Source: Micromonospora sp. NBC_01699
Lineage (GTDB): Bacteria > Actinomycetota > Actinomycetes > Mycobacteriales > Micromonosporaceae
Length of the DNA stretch: 64,000 bases
Reading direction: 5' to 3'
Assembly (NCBI RefSeq): GCF_036250065.1
Contig: NZ_CP109199.1
Span: 3,100,001-3,164,000, forward strand
In this document: piece after piece, positions 16,104 through 24,027 of the stretch
Layout: each line of letters starts with the position of its first letter
How positions within the stretch are numbered: position 1 is the first letter of the stretch
Made by a program: the position numbers and the translations under genes
Notes under the pieces: model-generated
The model's input: only the letters and a program-made list of their open reading frames with translations
What the model was told of the DNA's origin: nothing
Database searches by the model: none

Positions 16104-17348
16104 TCAGGGGTGGAGGTGGGTTCTGGTGGCTGGGGGGTGGGAGAGGAAGGTGGGCATGGCGAATTCCCAGCCGTAGGAGCCGGCCATGGGGAAGACGACC
16201 AGGTCGCCGGGGCGGACCGAGGTGACCGTTACGTCGCGGGCGAGGGTGTCCTCGGTGGTGCAGAGTTCGCCGACCACGGTTACCGGGTGATCGCGTACCT
16301 CGGGGCGGGGGTACGGGTGCGGCCAGTGCTCCACCGGCAGGATCGCGAACCGGTGCGGGATGTCCCACGATGTCGGCAACTGGAAATGGTTGATACCGCC
16401 GCGCAGCACCACGAACCAGGTCCCGTACGCGTGCTTCACGTCGACCACCTCGGCGGCGTACCAGCCGGCGTCGGTGACCAGGTAACGCCCCGGTTCCAAG
16501 AGCACCCGGCAGTCCGGCGGCGGGGTGAGGTCGGCGACCCGGCTTCCGAACTCCTTCACGTCGAACGGTTCCTCGCCGCCGAACGGCACCCCGAGCCCAC
16601 CGCCGACGTCGACAATCCGCAGGTCCAGCCCGTGTGCGGCGGCGGTACGCCGGCTCCAGTCCAGGCACCAGGCCACGTAGGCGGCATGCGCGACCGGGTC
16701 GAGGTTGTTGCCCACCACGTGTACGTGGAAGCCGACCACCCGCAGCCGGGGCAGGCTGGCGGCGAGTCGCAGCACGTCCGGCACCTCGGCCTCGGGGATG
16801 CCGAACTGGGTGGCGGCTCCGCCCATGGTCAGCGCGCCGGTGACCGCGACCGTGGCCGGGTTGACCCGCAGCGCCACGTCGACCCGGCGGTCCAGCCGGT
16901 CGGCCACCGCCTGTAACCGGTGCAGTTCCAGCGGACTTTCCACGTTGACCACGTCAACATCGAGGTCGATCAGCCGGTGCAGCAGCCGCTCGGTCTTGGC
17001 CGGACCGGCGGCGACCATCAGCCGCCCGCCGTTGCCGGCGTCCGGGCGTACCTGTCGGGCGAGCGTCGCCTCCTCGGCGGAGGCGACCTCGAACCCGTCG
17101 ACGTACGGGGCGAGCGCGTGCACCAGCGGGGGATAGGAGTTGGCCTTCACCGCGTAGCAGACCCTGGCCCACTCGGGCAGTGCCGTACGCAGCTCGGTGG
17201 CCCGCCTGACCGCAACCGCGGGGTCGTACAGGTAGCCGCTGACCGGGTCGGCCGTGTGGGTGCCGGACAGCAGGTGGTCGCGGACGGCCGGGGGCAGGTC
17301 CGCCGCGGTGAGCGCCGGTCGTCCGGCGGCGGAGGGGGGCAGGTCCAC
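16104..17348 (-). CDS. Type III PLP-dependent decarboxylase (DapDC/ODC-like, siderophore-type)
   Basis: 414-residue alanine-racemase-fold decarboxylase. Seen: the PLP lysine in CYAVKANSYPP, HVHVVGNNLD, the phosphate-binding GGGLGVPFGGEEPF, LEPGRYLV, and the inter-subunit GELCTTEDTLA with its active-site Cys. Relatives include diaminopimelate and ornithine decarboxylases and the siderophore enzyme SbnH. GTG start behind AAAGGGAAA. An iron-box-like site lies directly upstream, so it probably belongs to the siderophore regulon although a xylulokinase and a regulator pair separate it from the main operon (inference). Its 3' end runs into a C-tract/inverted-repeat module. Confidence 0.85.
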   Translation of the reverse strand: MDLPPSAAGRPALTAADLPPAVRDHLLSGTHTADPVSGYLYDPAVAVRRATELRTALPEWARVCYAVKANSYPPLVHALAPYVDGFEVASAEEATLARQVRPDAGNGGRLMVAAGPAKTERLLHRLIDLDVDVVNVESPLELHRLQAVADRLDRRVDVALRVNPATVAVTGALTMGGAATQFGIPEAEVPDVLRLAASLPRLRVVGFHVHVVGNNLDPVAHAAYVAWCLDWSRRTAAAHGLDLRIVDVGGGLGVPFGGEEPFDVKEFGSRVADLTPPPDCRVLLEPGRYLVTDAGWYAAEVVDVKHAYGTWFVVLRGGINHFQLPTSWDIPHRFAILPVEHWPHPYPRPEVRDHPVTVVGELCTTEDTLARDVTVTSVRPGDLVVFPMAGSYGWEFAMPTFLSHPPATRTHLHP

Positions 17349-17363
17349 GGGTTTCCCTTTGGC

Positions 17364-17382
17364 TCAGGCGAGCCTCACCCTA
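17364..17382 (-). promoter_or_regulatory. Iron-box-like operator before the type III decarboxylase
   Basis: On the minus strand TAGGGTGAGGCTCGCCTGA matches the iron-box consensus at about 13 of 19 positions. It shares GGTGAGGCT with the stronger box at 4803 and, like it, lies just upstream of the Shine-Dalgarno. Confidence 0.55.
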
Positions 17383-17459
17383 TCCCGCTGCCCCGGCCCG
17401 TCGGACAGCCAGGTCAGCGCCCCTGCCAGCGGCTACGGGCACAACCCCGGCGTCGTCGG

Positions 17460-18341
17460 TCAGCCTTCGAGTTCGGCCAGGATGCGGGTCAGGATCTCCG
17501 GCGTACGCGCGGGTGGCTCGGCCTCCACGCAGACCTGTTCCATCGCCGCGGCGTAGTGGTCGACGTCGTCGCGCTTGTCCAGGTAGAGCGCGCTGGTGAG
17601 CTGTTCGATGTAGACCACGTCGGGCAGGTCCCGGTCCGGGAAACGCAGGATGCTGAACGCCCCGCCGGCCGCGGCGTGGCCGCCGGAGGCGAACGGCATC
17701 ACCTGGAGCCTGACGTTCGGCAGGCTGGTCGCCTCGATCAGGGCGTTGATCTGGCCCCACATCACCTTGGGCCCGCCGATCGGGCGGCGCAGCGCGGCCT
17801 CGTCCACCACCGCCCAGAGCTGCGGCGCGTCCGGACGGGTGAGTAGTTGTTGCCGCGCCATCCGCAGGTTGACCCGGCGCTCGACCTCCTCCTGCGAGGC
17901 TGCCCGGTGGCCGAGCAGGACGACCGCGCGGGCGTAGTCGCGGCTCTGTAGCAGGCCGGGGACGAACTGCACCTCGTAGGTACGGATGAGCGACGACGCG
18001 GCCTCCAGGCCCAGGTACGACTGGAACCACTGGGGGAGGATGTCGCCGTACCGGTGCCACCAGCCGGGCTCGTTGGCGTCGCGGGCCAGCCCGAGCAGTA
18101 CGGCGCGCTCCCCGTCGTCGTGTACGCCGTAGAGGGTGAGCAGGTCGGCCACGTCGCGTTCCTTGAAGCCGACCCGGCCCAGCTCCATCCGGCTGATTTT
18201 CGACTCGGAGGCGCGGATCTCCCAGCCGGCGGTCTCCCGGCTGACCCCGTTGGCCTCGCGGAGCCGACGCAACTGGGCGCCGAGCAGCATGCGTAGCACG
18301 GTGGGACCGGTGGCGGTCTCCCCGTCGGGCCGAGTAGTCGT
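17460..18341 (-). CDS. XRE-family regulator with DUF5753 (WhiJ-like), second copy
   Basis: 293-residue WhiJ-like regulator. HTH: LGAQLRRLREANGVSRETAG and ASESKISRMELGRVGF (about residues 20-65). DUF5753 domain: WFQSYLGLEAASSLIRTYE, VPGLLQSRDYARAV, and FSILRF near the C-terminus. The frame is open to 18488, but the TTG at 18341 lies 8 bases after GGGAGG and gives the same length as its paralogue at 14923-15801, so I choose it. A DUF397 gene lies upstream on the same strand, the reverse gene order of the other pair. Confidence 0.88.
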   Translation of the reverse strand, partial: TTTRPDGETATGPTVLRMLLGAQLRRLREANGVSRETAGWEIRASESKISRMELGRVGFKERDVADLLTLYGVHDDGERAVLLGLARDANEPGWWHRYGDILPQWFQSYLGLEAASSLIRTYEVQFVPGLLQSRDYARAVVLLGHRAASQEEVERRVNLRMARQQLLTRPDAPQLWAVVDEAALRRPIGGPKVMWGQINALIEATSLPNVRLQVMPFASGGHAAAGGAFSILRFPDRDLPDVVYIEQLTSALYLDKRDDVDHYAAAMEQVCVEAEPPARTPEILTRILAELEG

Positions 18342-18501
18342 CAATGCACCGACCTCCCGATGCTGCGCCCGGCCCGAGATGGCCGGCTTTTCTGCCGCGT
18401 AAGCATGCCATGACGGCGTGCCGTGCGGGACCAACGGGAGGTCCCGAATATTCGTCGGGCTCCCGACCTGGACGGATCCGAGGAACACCGGTAGTGCGCG
18501 G

Positions 18502-18741
18502 TTATCCGATCAGGTGGTCGAAGTCGCCGTCGCGCGCACCGAGAATGAAGGCGGTGATCTCGTCGGGGGTGTAGATGAGGGCCGGGCCCTCGGGGTCCCT
18601 GGAGTTACGGACCGCTATCCCGGCACCACCGGGTAGTTCCGCCAGTTCGACGCAGTTCCCGCTCGGATTGCTGCGGCGGCTCTTCCGCCAGGCGATGGGC
18701 GGTAGCTCGGTGGCTGGGATCCCGTTGTATGGCTGATTCAT
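18502..18741 (-). CDS. DUF397 protein, second copy
   Basis: 79-residue DUF397 protein with WRKSRRSNPSGNCVELA, VRNSRDPEGPALIYT and DEITAFILGARDGDF. Start at the ATG at 18741, preceded by GAGAGA. It lies 160 bases before the second DUF5753 regulator, on the same strand and probably in the same transcript. Confidence 0.88.
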   Translation of the reverse strand: MNQPYNGIPATELPPIAWRKSRRSNPSGNCVELAELPGGAGIAVRNSRDPEGPALIYTPDEITAFILGARDGDFDHLIG

Positions 18742-19062
18742 CGAAGTCTCTCTCAACGGCCAGGACGGGCCGGGGTCGGTCAGGTTGCGGCCCGGGATCC
18801 GGTTCCCGGGCGGAGGTGGGCGGCGCGGTAACGCTCCCTCTCTCGACCGCGTTGCATGGTCATCTGCACGTGCATCTGCTCTTGCGTCTGCATCGCACAG
18901 CGAGCATGATAGCGCTTGTGTAGGTGTGCCCGGTTACTCACGGTTAGTAATGGGAGGGTGGGTTAGCCCGTGACCGTTCAACTGCTCGGGGTTACCGTCA
19001 CCCGAGCCGACACGAGCGCCGACCACCCGACCAGCCGCGCAACGACAGGAGGCTAGGCAGAG
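18742..19062. other. Divergent intergenic region with palindromic TGCATCTGC-like repeats
   Basis: Some 320 bases without a gene between divergent genes. At 18852-18895 the words TGCATGG, CATCTGC, TGCATCTGC and GTCTGCATC cluster, including the perfect palindrome TGCACGTGCA (18865-18874). At 18930-18947 a TTACT/AGTAA inverted repeat occurs. These are candidate operators for the adjacent DUF5753 regulator. AGGAGG at 19048-19053 serves the next gene. Confidence 0.45.
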
Positions 19063-19353
19063 ATGGCCGTACCGACCATCGACCCGAACCAGCGTGCACC
19101 GCACGAGGTGGTACCCACCGACAGTTACCAACCGACAGACCCGGTCTGGATCTTCCGGTCCGGCACCTGGCGCGCCGGTGTTGTCGAGGTCGCCTCGGCG
19201 GGAGCCGCCACGGTCACCTACCGCCCCAGTGGCGCCCGGGGGACAGGTGTGGACACCCTGACCGCCCGGTACGTGCTGCCCCGCGCCGACCTCGACCCGC
19301 TCGACGCGGTGAGCGGCATGCAGCGCCGACTCGACGTGGCCGACCTGCGCTGA
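19063..19353 (+). CDS. Small conserved-looking hypothetical protein
   Basis: 96 residues, no signal peptide or membrane segment. The central part (DPVWIFRSGTWRAGVVEV through AATVTYRP) looks like a small beta-barrel with SH3/Tudor-like spacing, and the C-terminus (SGMQRRLDVADLR) is helical. An excellent AGGAGG Shine-Dalgarno lies 9 bases before the ATG. It stands alone and is divergent from the DUF397/DUF5753 pair. I do not recognise the family; the fold remark is a guess. Confidence 0.7.
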   Translation: MAVPTIDPNQRAPHEVVPTDSYQPTDPVWIFRSGTWRAGVVEVASAGAATVTYRPSGARGTGVDTLTARYVLPRADLDPLDAVSGMQRRLDVADLR

Positions 19354-19474
19354 TCCGTACCGGCACGGGCGCCTCGACGACGCAGCGCCCGGTGCCGCCG
19401 GACGTTCCCCCGGCCGGCGTCGTCGACATGCGGGCCGGGTGCGGGCCCTGCACGGTCCCGGCTACAGTGACGCC

Positions 19475-19591
19475 GTGCAGCGAAGCTTCCCGATTTCCCC
19501 GCCCCGCTCCTGAGCGGGGCCGTGCGCCTTTCGCGTCACGCCGTCTGAGCTGACGCCGCCCGTACGCCGGGCCGGTTCGTCGTGCCCCGCT
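19475..19591 (+). promoter_or_regulatory. Possible attenuator with leader peptide before the EamA gene
   Basis: A GTG at 19475 opens a 12-codon frame (VQRSFPISPPRS) whose TGA (19511-19513) lies at the loop of a perfect 8-base-pair hairpin: arm A GCCCCGCT (19501-19508), arm B AGCGGGGC (19513-19520). An exact second copy of arm A (GCCCCGCT, 19584-19591) lies downstream and could pair with arm B instead. This gives two mutually exclusive structures before the exporter's Shine-Dalgarno. There is no U-run after arm B. Confidence 0.4.
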
Positions 19592-19630
19592 TCCGCGACC
19601 AATTCCTTCTCGTCGCAGGAGCGTCTCTCC

Positions 19631-20560
19631 ATGCTTGTCTCATCAACGCCGATGGCGGCTGCCCGCCACCGGACCGGTAGTGGTCTGTCCTATCTCGCCC
19701 TTGCCGGAGTGCTGTGGGGAACCGGCGGGCTGCTCGGCAGTCTGCTCGGCCGGCACGCCGGCCTGTCCCCGGTGGCGGTCGCCACCTACCGCCTGCTGGT
19801 GGGCGGTGCACTGCTCGTCCTGGTCCTGCTGCTCTCCGGTCGGCCGCTGCCGCGCAGCCGGCCGGCGTGGTCCCGGATCGCCGTACTCGGGCTGCTGTTC
19901 GCCGGCTACCAGGTCTGCTACTTCGGTGCGGTGGCCCTGACCTCGGTCTCGCTGGCCACCCTGGTCACCATCGGCACCTCGCCGGTGCTCGTACTGGCCG
20001 CCGACTGGGCGACCAGCCGGCGCCGGGCCAGCCGACGGATGATCGGCACCGTCTGTCTGGCCGTCGTCGGGCTGGGCCTGCTGGTGGGGCTGCCGGCCGG
20101 CGGACACACGCCGGGCGCCGTACTGGGCAGTGCCGGGCTGGCGCTGCTGTCCGCCGCCGGGTTCGCCACCGTCACCCGACTCGGCACCCGGCCGGTCGCC
20201 GGGTTGGACGAGCAGGCGGCGGTGGGCATCGGATTCGGGGTCGGAGGTCTGCTCGTGGCGCCGTTCGCGGTCGCCACGGTCGGGCTGGGCTTCCAGCCGA
20301 GCCTGCTCACCGTGGGGCTGCTCGTCGCCCTCGGAATCGCGCCGACCGCGCTGGCGTACACGCTGTACTTCCGTGGTCTGCGTACCGTCGCCGCCAGCAC
20401 CGCCGTGGTGCTGGCGCTGCTGGAGCCGTTGACCGGCGCGCTGCTGGCGGCGGTGCTGCTGGACGACCGGCTCGGCGCGGCCGGCATCGCCGGGGCGGTC
20501 CTGCTCGCGGTCGCGGTGCTCCTCGCCGGCAGTGCGTCCGGACGGTCCGGGACGAGCTGA
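19631..20560 (+). CDS. EamA/DMT-family membrane exporter
   Basis: 309-residue integral membrane protein with about 10 hydrophobic segments and two EamA repeats: YLALAGVLWGTGGLLGSLLG opens the first, and LALLSAAGFATVTRLGTRP the second. Relatives (RhaT, YdcZ and RarD-like) export amino acids or metabolites. ATG at 19631 with AGGAG upstream; a second ATG at 19649 is possible. The gene converges on the sugar dehydrogenase, with two hairpins between them. Confidence 0.88.
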   Translation: MLVSSTPMAAARHRTGSGLSYLALAGVLWGTGGLLGSLLGRHAGLSPVAVATYRLLVGGALLVLVLLLSGRPLPRSRPAWSRIAVLGLLFAGYQVCYFGAVALTSVSLATLVTIGTSPVLVLAADWATSRRRASRRMIGTVCLAVVGLGLLVGLPAGGHTPGAVLGSAGLALLSAAGFATVTRLGTRPVAGLDEQAAVGIGFGVGGLLVAPFAVATVGLGFQPSLLTVGLLVALGIAPTALAYTLYFRGLRTVAASTAVVLALLEPLTGALLAAVLLDDRLGAAGIAGAVLLAVAVLLAGSASGRSGTS

Positions 20561-20581
20561 CCGGCTCCGGCTGATCGTGCC

Positions 20582-20613
20582 GGTGGGTCGCCGACGTCGG
20601 TCGGCGACCCACC
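20582..20613 (+). terminator. Hairpin terminator after the EamA gene
   Basis: Perfect 14-base-pair stem (20582-20595 with 20600-20613) and a GTCG loop, 21 bases after the exporter stop. No U-run follows, as is usual in actinomycetes. Confidence 0.7.
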
Positions 20614-20624
20614 GGGTACGGCTG

Positions 20625-20659
20625 CCGTCGTGCCGGCGGTCGACCGGCCGGCACGACGG
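20625..20659 (-). terminator. Hairpin terminator after the sugar dehydrogenase
   Basis: Perfect 12-base-pair stem (20625-20636 with 20648-20659) with an 11-base loop, directly after the dehydrogenase stop on the minus strand. With the preceding hairpin it separates two convergent genes. Confidence 0.7.
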
Positions 20660-20660
20660 G

Positions 20661-22193
20661 TCAGCCGGCGCCGCAGACGGTCCCGTTCAAGCGGAACTCG
20701 GCTGGTCGCGGGGTGTTGCCGGAGTGGTTCGCCTGGAAGCCGAGGGTGGTGCTCGCGTTGGTGGCGATGGCGCCGTTCCAGGTGGCGTTGCGGGCGCTGA
20801 CGTTCTGGCCGCTCTGGGTGATCACGGAGTTCCACGCGCTGGTGACCTGCTGGCCGCCGGTGAAGGCCCAGGTCAGGGTCCAGCCGTTCAGTGCCGGCCC
20901 ACGGTTGGTGATGGTCAGGTTCGCGGTGAACCCGGTCGACCACTGGTTCGTCGCCCAACCCACGGTGCAGGAGCTGCCGGCCGGCGGAGGTGTGGTCGGC
21001 GGAGCCGTGGTGGGTGGTGCCGTGGTGGGCGGGGGTGTGGTCGGCGGTGCGGTGGTCGGCGGAGCCGTGGTGGGCGGTGCGGTGGTGGGCGGGAGCGTGC
21101 TGGTGGGCGGGGCGTCCAGCGGCGGGAAGCGCAGGACCCGGTCGTCGGTCGTCGCCGGCGTACCGCGCCCGTCGCGGTTGCTGGTGCTCACCCAGAGCCA
21201 CCCGTCCGGGCCGTACGCGACCGTACGCAGCCGCCCGTACTGGCCGGTGAGCTGGGCGACCGGGGTGCCGGCGCCGCCGTTGCCGGTCAACGGCACGGTC
21301 CACAGCCGGGTGCCGCGCAGGGCGGCGACGAACAGCCGGTTGCCGGCGATGGCGGCACCGCTCGGGGACGCCTCTGCCGTGGTCCAGGCGACGATCGGGT
21401 CGCGGAAGCGCGGGTCGTTCGCCCGGCCCTCCACGGTCGGCCAACCGTAGTTGCCGCCCGGCACTATCTGGTTCACCTCGTCCCAGGTGTTCTGCCCGAA
21501 CTCGCTGGCGTAGAGCCGGCCCTGCCCGTCCCAGGCCAGCCCCTGTACGTTGCGGTGGCCGAGGCTGTAGACCAGCGACCCGGCGGTCGGGTTGTCCGTC
21601 GGTACGCCGCCGTCCGGCCGCATCCGCAGGATCTTGCCGTTGCGGCTCTGCGGGTCCTGGGCGCTGCCGGTCTGGCCGGCGTCGCCGACCCCGGCGTAGA
21701 GCATCCCGTCCGGACCGAACCCGATCCGCCCGCCGTCGTGGATGGCCGCGCGGGCCAGCCCGGTCAGGATCGGTGTCTGGGTCTGCGGTGCGGTCAGCCG
21801 GAAGCGGACGATCCGATTGTCGCTGCTGGAGGTGAAGTACGCGTACACGTAGCCGTCCTGGCCGTAGCTGGGCGACACGGCGAGCCCGAGCAGGCCGGCC
21901 TCACCGGTTGCCGCGACCCCGGAGATCAGGGCCACCTGCTGGGGTGTCTGGCCGGGGCGGAGCTGGAGCACCCGTGCGCTGTTGCGTTCGGCGACCAACG
22001 CGCTACCGTCGGGCAGGAACGCCATTCCCCACGGGGTCTGGAGGTTGGTGGCGACCACCTGGGGGCGGGTGAAGTCGAAGTCTCCGATCGCGGCGACCCC
22101 GACTCCGCCGGCCGCCGGTGCGGTCACGGCGACCAGCCCGGCGACACCGACGCCGATCGCGGTGGCCAACCCGACAATGAGGCGACCTCTCAT
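20661..22193 (-). CDS. Secreted PQQ-type sugar dehydrogenase with C-terminal CBM2
   Basis: 510-residue secreted enzyme in three parts. Signal sequence (about residues 1-35). A beta-propeller of the soluble aldose sugar/sorbosone dehydrogenase family (about 40-370) with LQTPWGMAFLPDG, TGEAGLLGLAVSP, HDGGRIGFGPDGMLYAGVG, LGHRNVQGLAWD and GGNYGWPTVEG. A Pro/Thr linker made of PPTTA-like units (about 380-410). Then a family 2 carbohydrate-binding module (from SSCTVGWATNQW, with Cys near both ends) for cellulose or chitin. ATG at 22193 with GGAGG 6 bases before it; its ATGA overlaps the upstream gene's stop. The module suggests oxidation of sugars at a polysaccharide surface (inference). Confidence 0.88.
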   Translation of the reverse strand: MRGRLIVGLATAIGVGVAGLVAVTAPAAGGVGVAAIGDFDFTRPQVVATNLQTPWGMAFLPDGSALVAERNSARVLQLRPGQTPQQVALISGVAATGEAGLLGLAVSPSYGQDGYVYAYFTSSSDNRIVRFRLTAPQTQTPILTGLARAAIHDGGRIGFGPDGMLYAGVGDAGQTGSAQDPQSRNGKILRMRPDGGVPTDNPTAGSLVYSLGHRNVQGLAWDGQGRLYASEFGQNTWDEVNQIVPGGNYGWPTVEGRANDPRFRDPIVAWTTAEASPSGAAIAGNRLFVAALRGTRLWTVPLTGNGGAGTPVAQLTGQYGRLRTVAYGPDGWLWVSTSNRDGRGTPATTDDRVLRFPPLDAPPTSTLPPTTAPPTTAPPTTAPPTTPPPTTAPPTTAPPTTPPPAGSSCTVGWATNQWSTGFTANLTITNRGPALNGWTLTWAFTGGQQVTSAWNSVITQSGQNVSARNATWNGAIATNASTTLGFQANHSGNTPRPAEFRLNGTVCGAG

Positions 22194-22819
22194 CTCCACC
22201 CTCCCGAATTACGACGACGACCGTCAATGTAATGACGATCGTCAATGTAACACGGGATGCGTGGGAGCGTGCCCAGGGCGCCGGCCGGTGGCAGAGCCCG
22301 GCCGAGCCGGAGGATGTCGGCCCGGTCCTTGTCCCGGCGGGGCATCGTGGGCACCCAGACCGGCATCATCCGCTTGATCTCGATCTGGGCGGCCGCCGCG
22401 ATGATCGGGCAGGACAGCCCGGCGAGCCGACCGGGCGCCGCGTCGAGCATCCCGTCCGGCCAGGGCTCACCGGCGTACGGTCCACCGGCCACCACCACCC
22501 ACCCGGTCCCGTCCCGGTCGAGCAGCGCGATTCCCAACTCGACGTCGCCCCGGACGAGGTCGCGCTGCTGCTCCGGCGGTGCGCCACCGGTCGCCCGGAA
22601 GCCGAGGTCGGCCAGTGCGTCGGACAACCGGTCGGCGTCCGCCGCCCAACAGAACCAGTCGACGTCGACGTGCTCGCGGGTCTGCGACCCGAGGAAGAAG
22701 TCCATCGCCCAGCCGCCGCGCAGCCAGACCTCGATCCGCTCCCGCTCGGCCAGGTCAAGCACCTCGGCGATCGCCCGCAGTTGCCGCCCGGAGAGGTCGT
22801 CCCGGTCCGGCTCACGCAT
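22190..22819 (-). CDS. Nucleotidyltransferase of the LinB/ANT(2'')-like family
   Basis: 209-residue protein with the polymerase-beta-like nucleotidyltransferase signature LRGGWAMDFFLGSQTREHVD followed by VDWFCW, in which the GG and the Asp pairs would bind the nucleotide and Mg2+. Relatives adenylylate lincosamides or aminoglycosides, but many environmental members have no known substrate, so resistance is not established. The C-terminal end carries a short repeat (YIDDRHYIDGR) encoded by an 18-base direct repeat. Its stop overlaps the start of the sugar dehydrogenase (ATGA). Confidence 0.75.
   Translation of the reverse strand: MREPDRDDLSGRQLRAIAEVLDLAERERIEVWLRGGWAMDFFLGSQTREHVDVDWFCWAADADRLSDALADLGFRATGGAPPEQQRDLVRGDVELGIALLDRDGTGWVVVAGGPYAGEPWPDGMLDAAPGRLAGLSCPIIAAAAQIEIKRMMPVWVPTMPRRDKDRADILRLGRALPPAGALGTLPRIPCYIDDRHYIDGRRRNSGGWR
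22216..22251. repeat. Two 18-bp direct repeats before the sugar dehydrogenase
   Basis: Units 22216-22233 and 22234-22251 are identical at 16 of 18 positions and centre on CGTCAATGTAA. They fall in the last codons of the nucleotidyltransferase and 23 bases upstream of the dehydrogenase start, so they could also be an operator. Confidence 0.8.
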
Positions 22820-22864
22820 GGAGATCAGGTGTCCCCGTTCCCGGCCGGTCGGCCGTCGTCCGGA

Positions 22865-23341
22865 TCAGCCGCCGTCGACGGGGTCGTCCCCGTCGGTCAG
22901 CGTGAACAGCCAGCGCGCCGGGTCGGCGGGTCGTCGTCGACGGGGCCGGAACGGGACCTGCCCGAGCCCCTGCTCGGCGTCGCCGAAGCGAAGGGTGTAC
23001 GACTCGATCCGGTCCGCCGTCGCGGCCACGCCCAGTGCGCCGAGAAACGGCTCGGCCCACTGACTGCGCCCCTTGCCCCAGATCATCATCGCCCGGACCT
23101 GGATCCCGAGCGGCGGGGTGACCGTGACGGACTCGGGGAGCAGCCCGTCCACGTACCGGTGGCGGGTCCAGCCGGGATGGTCGCGCAGCAGGCCGTTGAG
23201 AAACCATTCCAGTTGGGCGCAGACCCGTTGCAGCCGTTCCTGCCCGACCGCCGAGTTCCGATCGATCATGGAAAGATATGCCCGGACCCCGACCGCGAGT
23301 TCGGCACGAAGATCGTCGAGCGCGTCGTCGGATTCACCCAC
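22865..23341 (-). CDS. Hypothetical protein
   Basis: 158 residues, no signal peptide or membrane segment. N-terminal helical part (DDALDDLRAELAVGVRAYLS), then a mixed part with PGWTRHRYVDGLLPESVTV and the C-terminal ARWLFTLTDGDDP. GTG start at 23341 with only a weak ribosome-binding site; an ATG at 23269 is an alternative. I do not recognise the family. Confidence 0.55.
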   Translation of the reverse strand: MGESDDALDDLRAELAVGVRAYLSMIDRNSAVGQERLQRVCAQLEWFLNGLLRDHPGWTRHRYVDGLLPESVTVTPPLGIQVRAMMIWGKGRSQWAEPFLGALGVAATADRIESYTLRFGDAEQGLGQVPFRPRRRRPADPARWLFTLTDGDDPVDGG

Positions 23342-23483
23342 GTCGGGACCACCGTGATCGACGGGGATTCGGGCGAGGCGTATTCATGGCGTTCAGTGTG
23401 GCGCAGACCACGAACTATTTCTGCCCGGTTTTTCCAATGGCGTGAGCGTGTTTCACATTTCCCCGTACGGCGGTGGGTCGGGT

Positions 23484-23840
23484 TCAGGTGAGCAGGGTGG
23501 ACACCGCGTCCGGCACCGGAAGGTGCTCCGGCAGTGGCGTCGCCGTCACCACCGCGTCGGTCGGGAGCGGCCCGTACAGGTGCGGGAAGAGTGCTCCGCC
23601 ACGGGACGGTTCCCAGCGTAGGTCGGCGTCGAGCCGGTCGGCGGCGACGGTCAGCAGGACGAGGTGGGACTGGCCGGCGAAGTGCCGGGCCGCCGTCTCG
23701 ACCACCTGGTCCCGCCCGGAGAGGTGGATGAAGCCGTCCCGGCGGTCGACCGCCGAACCGTCGTACCGGCCCAGGGCTTCGGCTTCGGCCCACTCGGCGG
23801 CCGCCAGCAGCTTGTAGATCCTCCGGTCGGTCTCAGCCAC
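23484..23840 (-). CDS. DUF952 protein
   Basis: 118-residue DUF952 family protein. Recognisable are IYKLLAAAEWAEAEALG, DRRDGFIHLSGRDQV, TAARHFAG and the highly conserved RWEPSRGGALFPHLYGPL. Members are small cytoplasmic proteins; some have been compared to glutathione S-transferase or ADP-ribosyltransferase folds, without proven activity. GTG start. It stands alone in its orientation between the hypothetical gene and the ferredoxin. Confidence 0.85.
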   Translation of the reverse strand: MAETDRRIYKLLAAAEWAEAEALGRYDGSAVDRRDGFIHLSGRDQVVETAARHFAGQSHLVLLTVAADRLDADLRWEPSRGGALFPHLYGPLPTDAVVTATPLPEHLPVPDAVSTLLT

Positions 23841-24027
23841 CGGTCACCACCCGGCGCCACATCGGATCGGCGAGCACGGCCATGACCACCTCTTCCTCGG
23901 GTACGACCCGCACCGTACCCGATCGCACGATCCCGTCGGCTCAAGCTCGCCCGCCGGCTCCCGCCGCTCGGTACGGCCCGACCCGGTGTCGTCGGGCGGG
24001 CCGCACCGAGTACGGGGATTCCCCGGC

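Noticed and set aside
22190-22819. Confirmed antibiotic-resistance gene
   Set aside because: The nucleotidyltransferase motif fits LinB/ANT-like enzymes, but family members include many without resistance activity, and no substrate-specific residues can be checked here.
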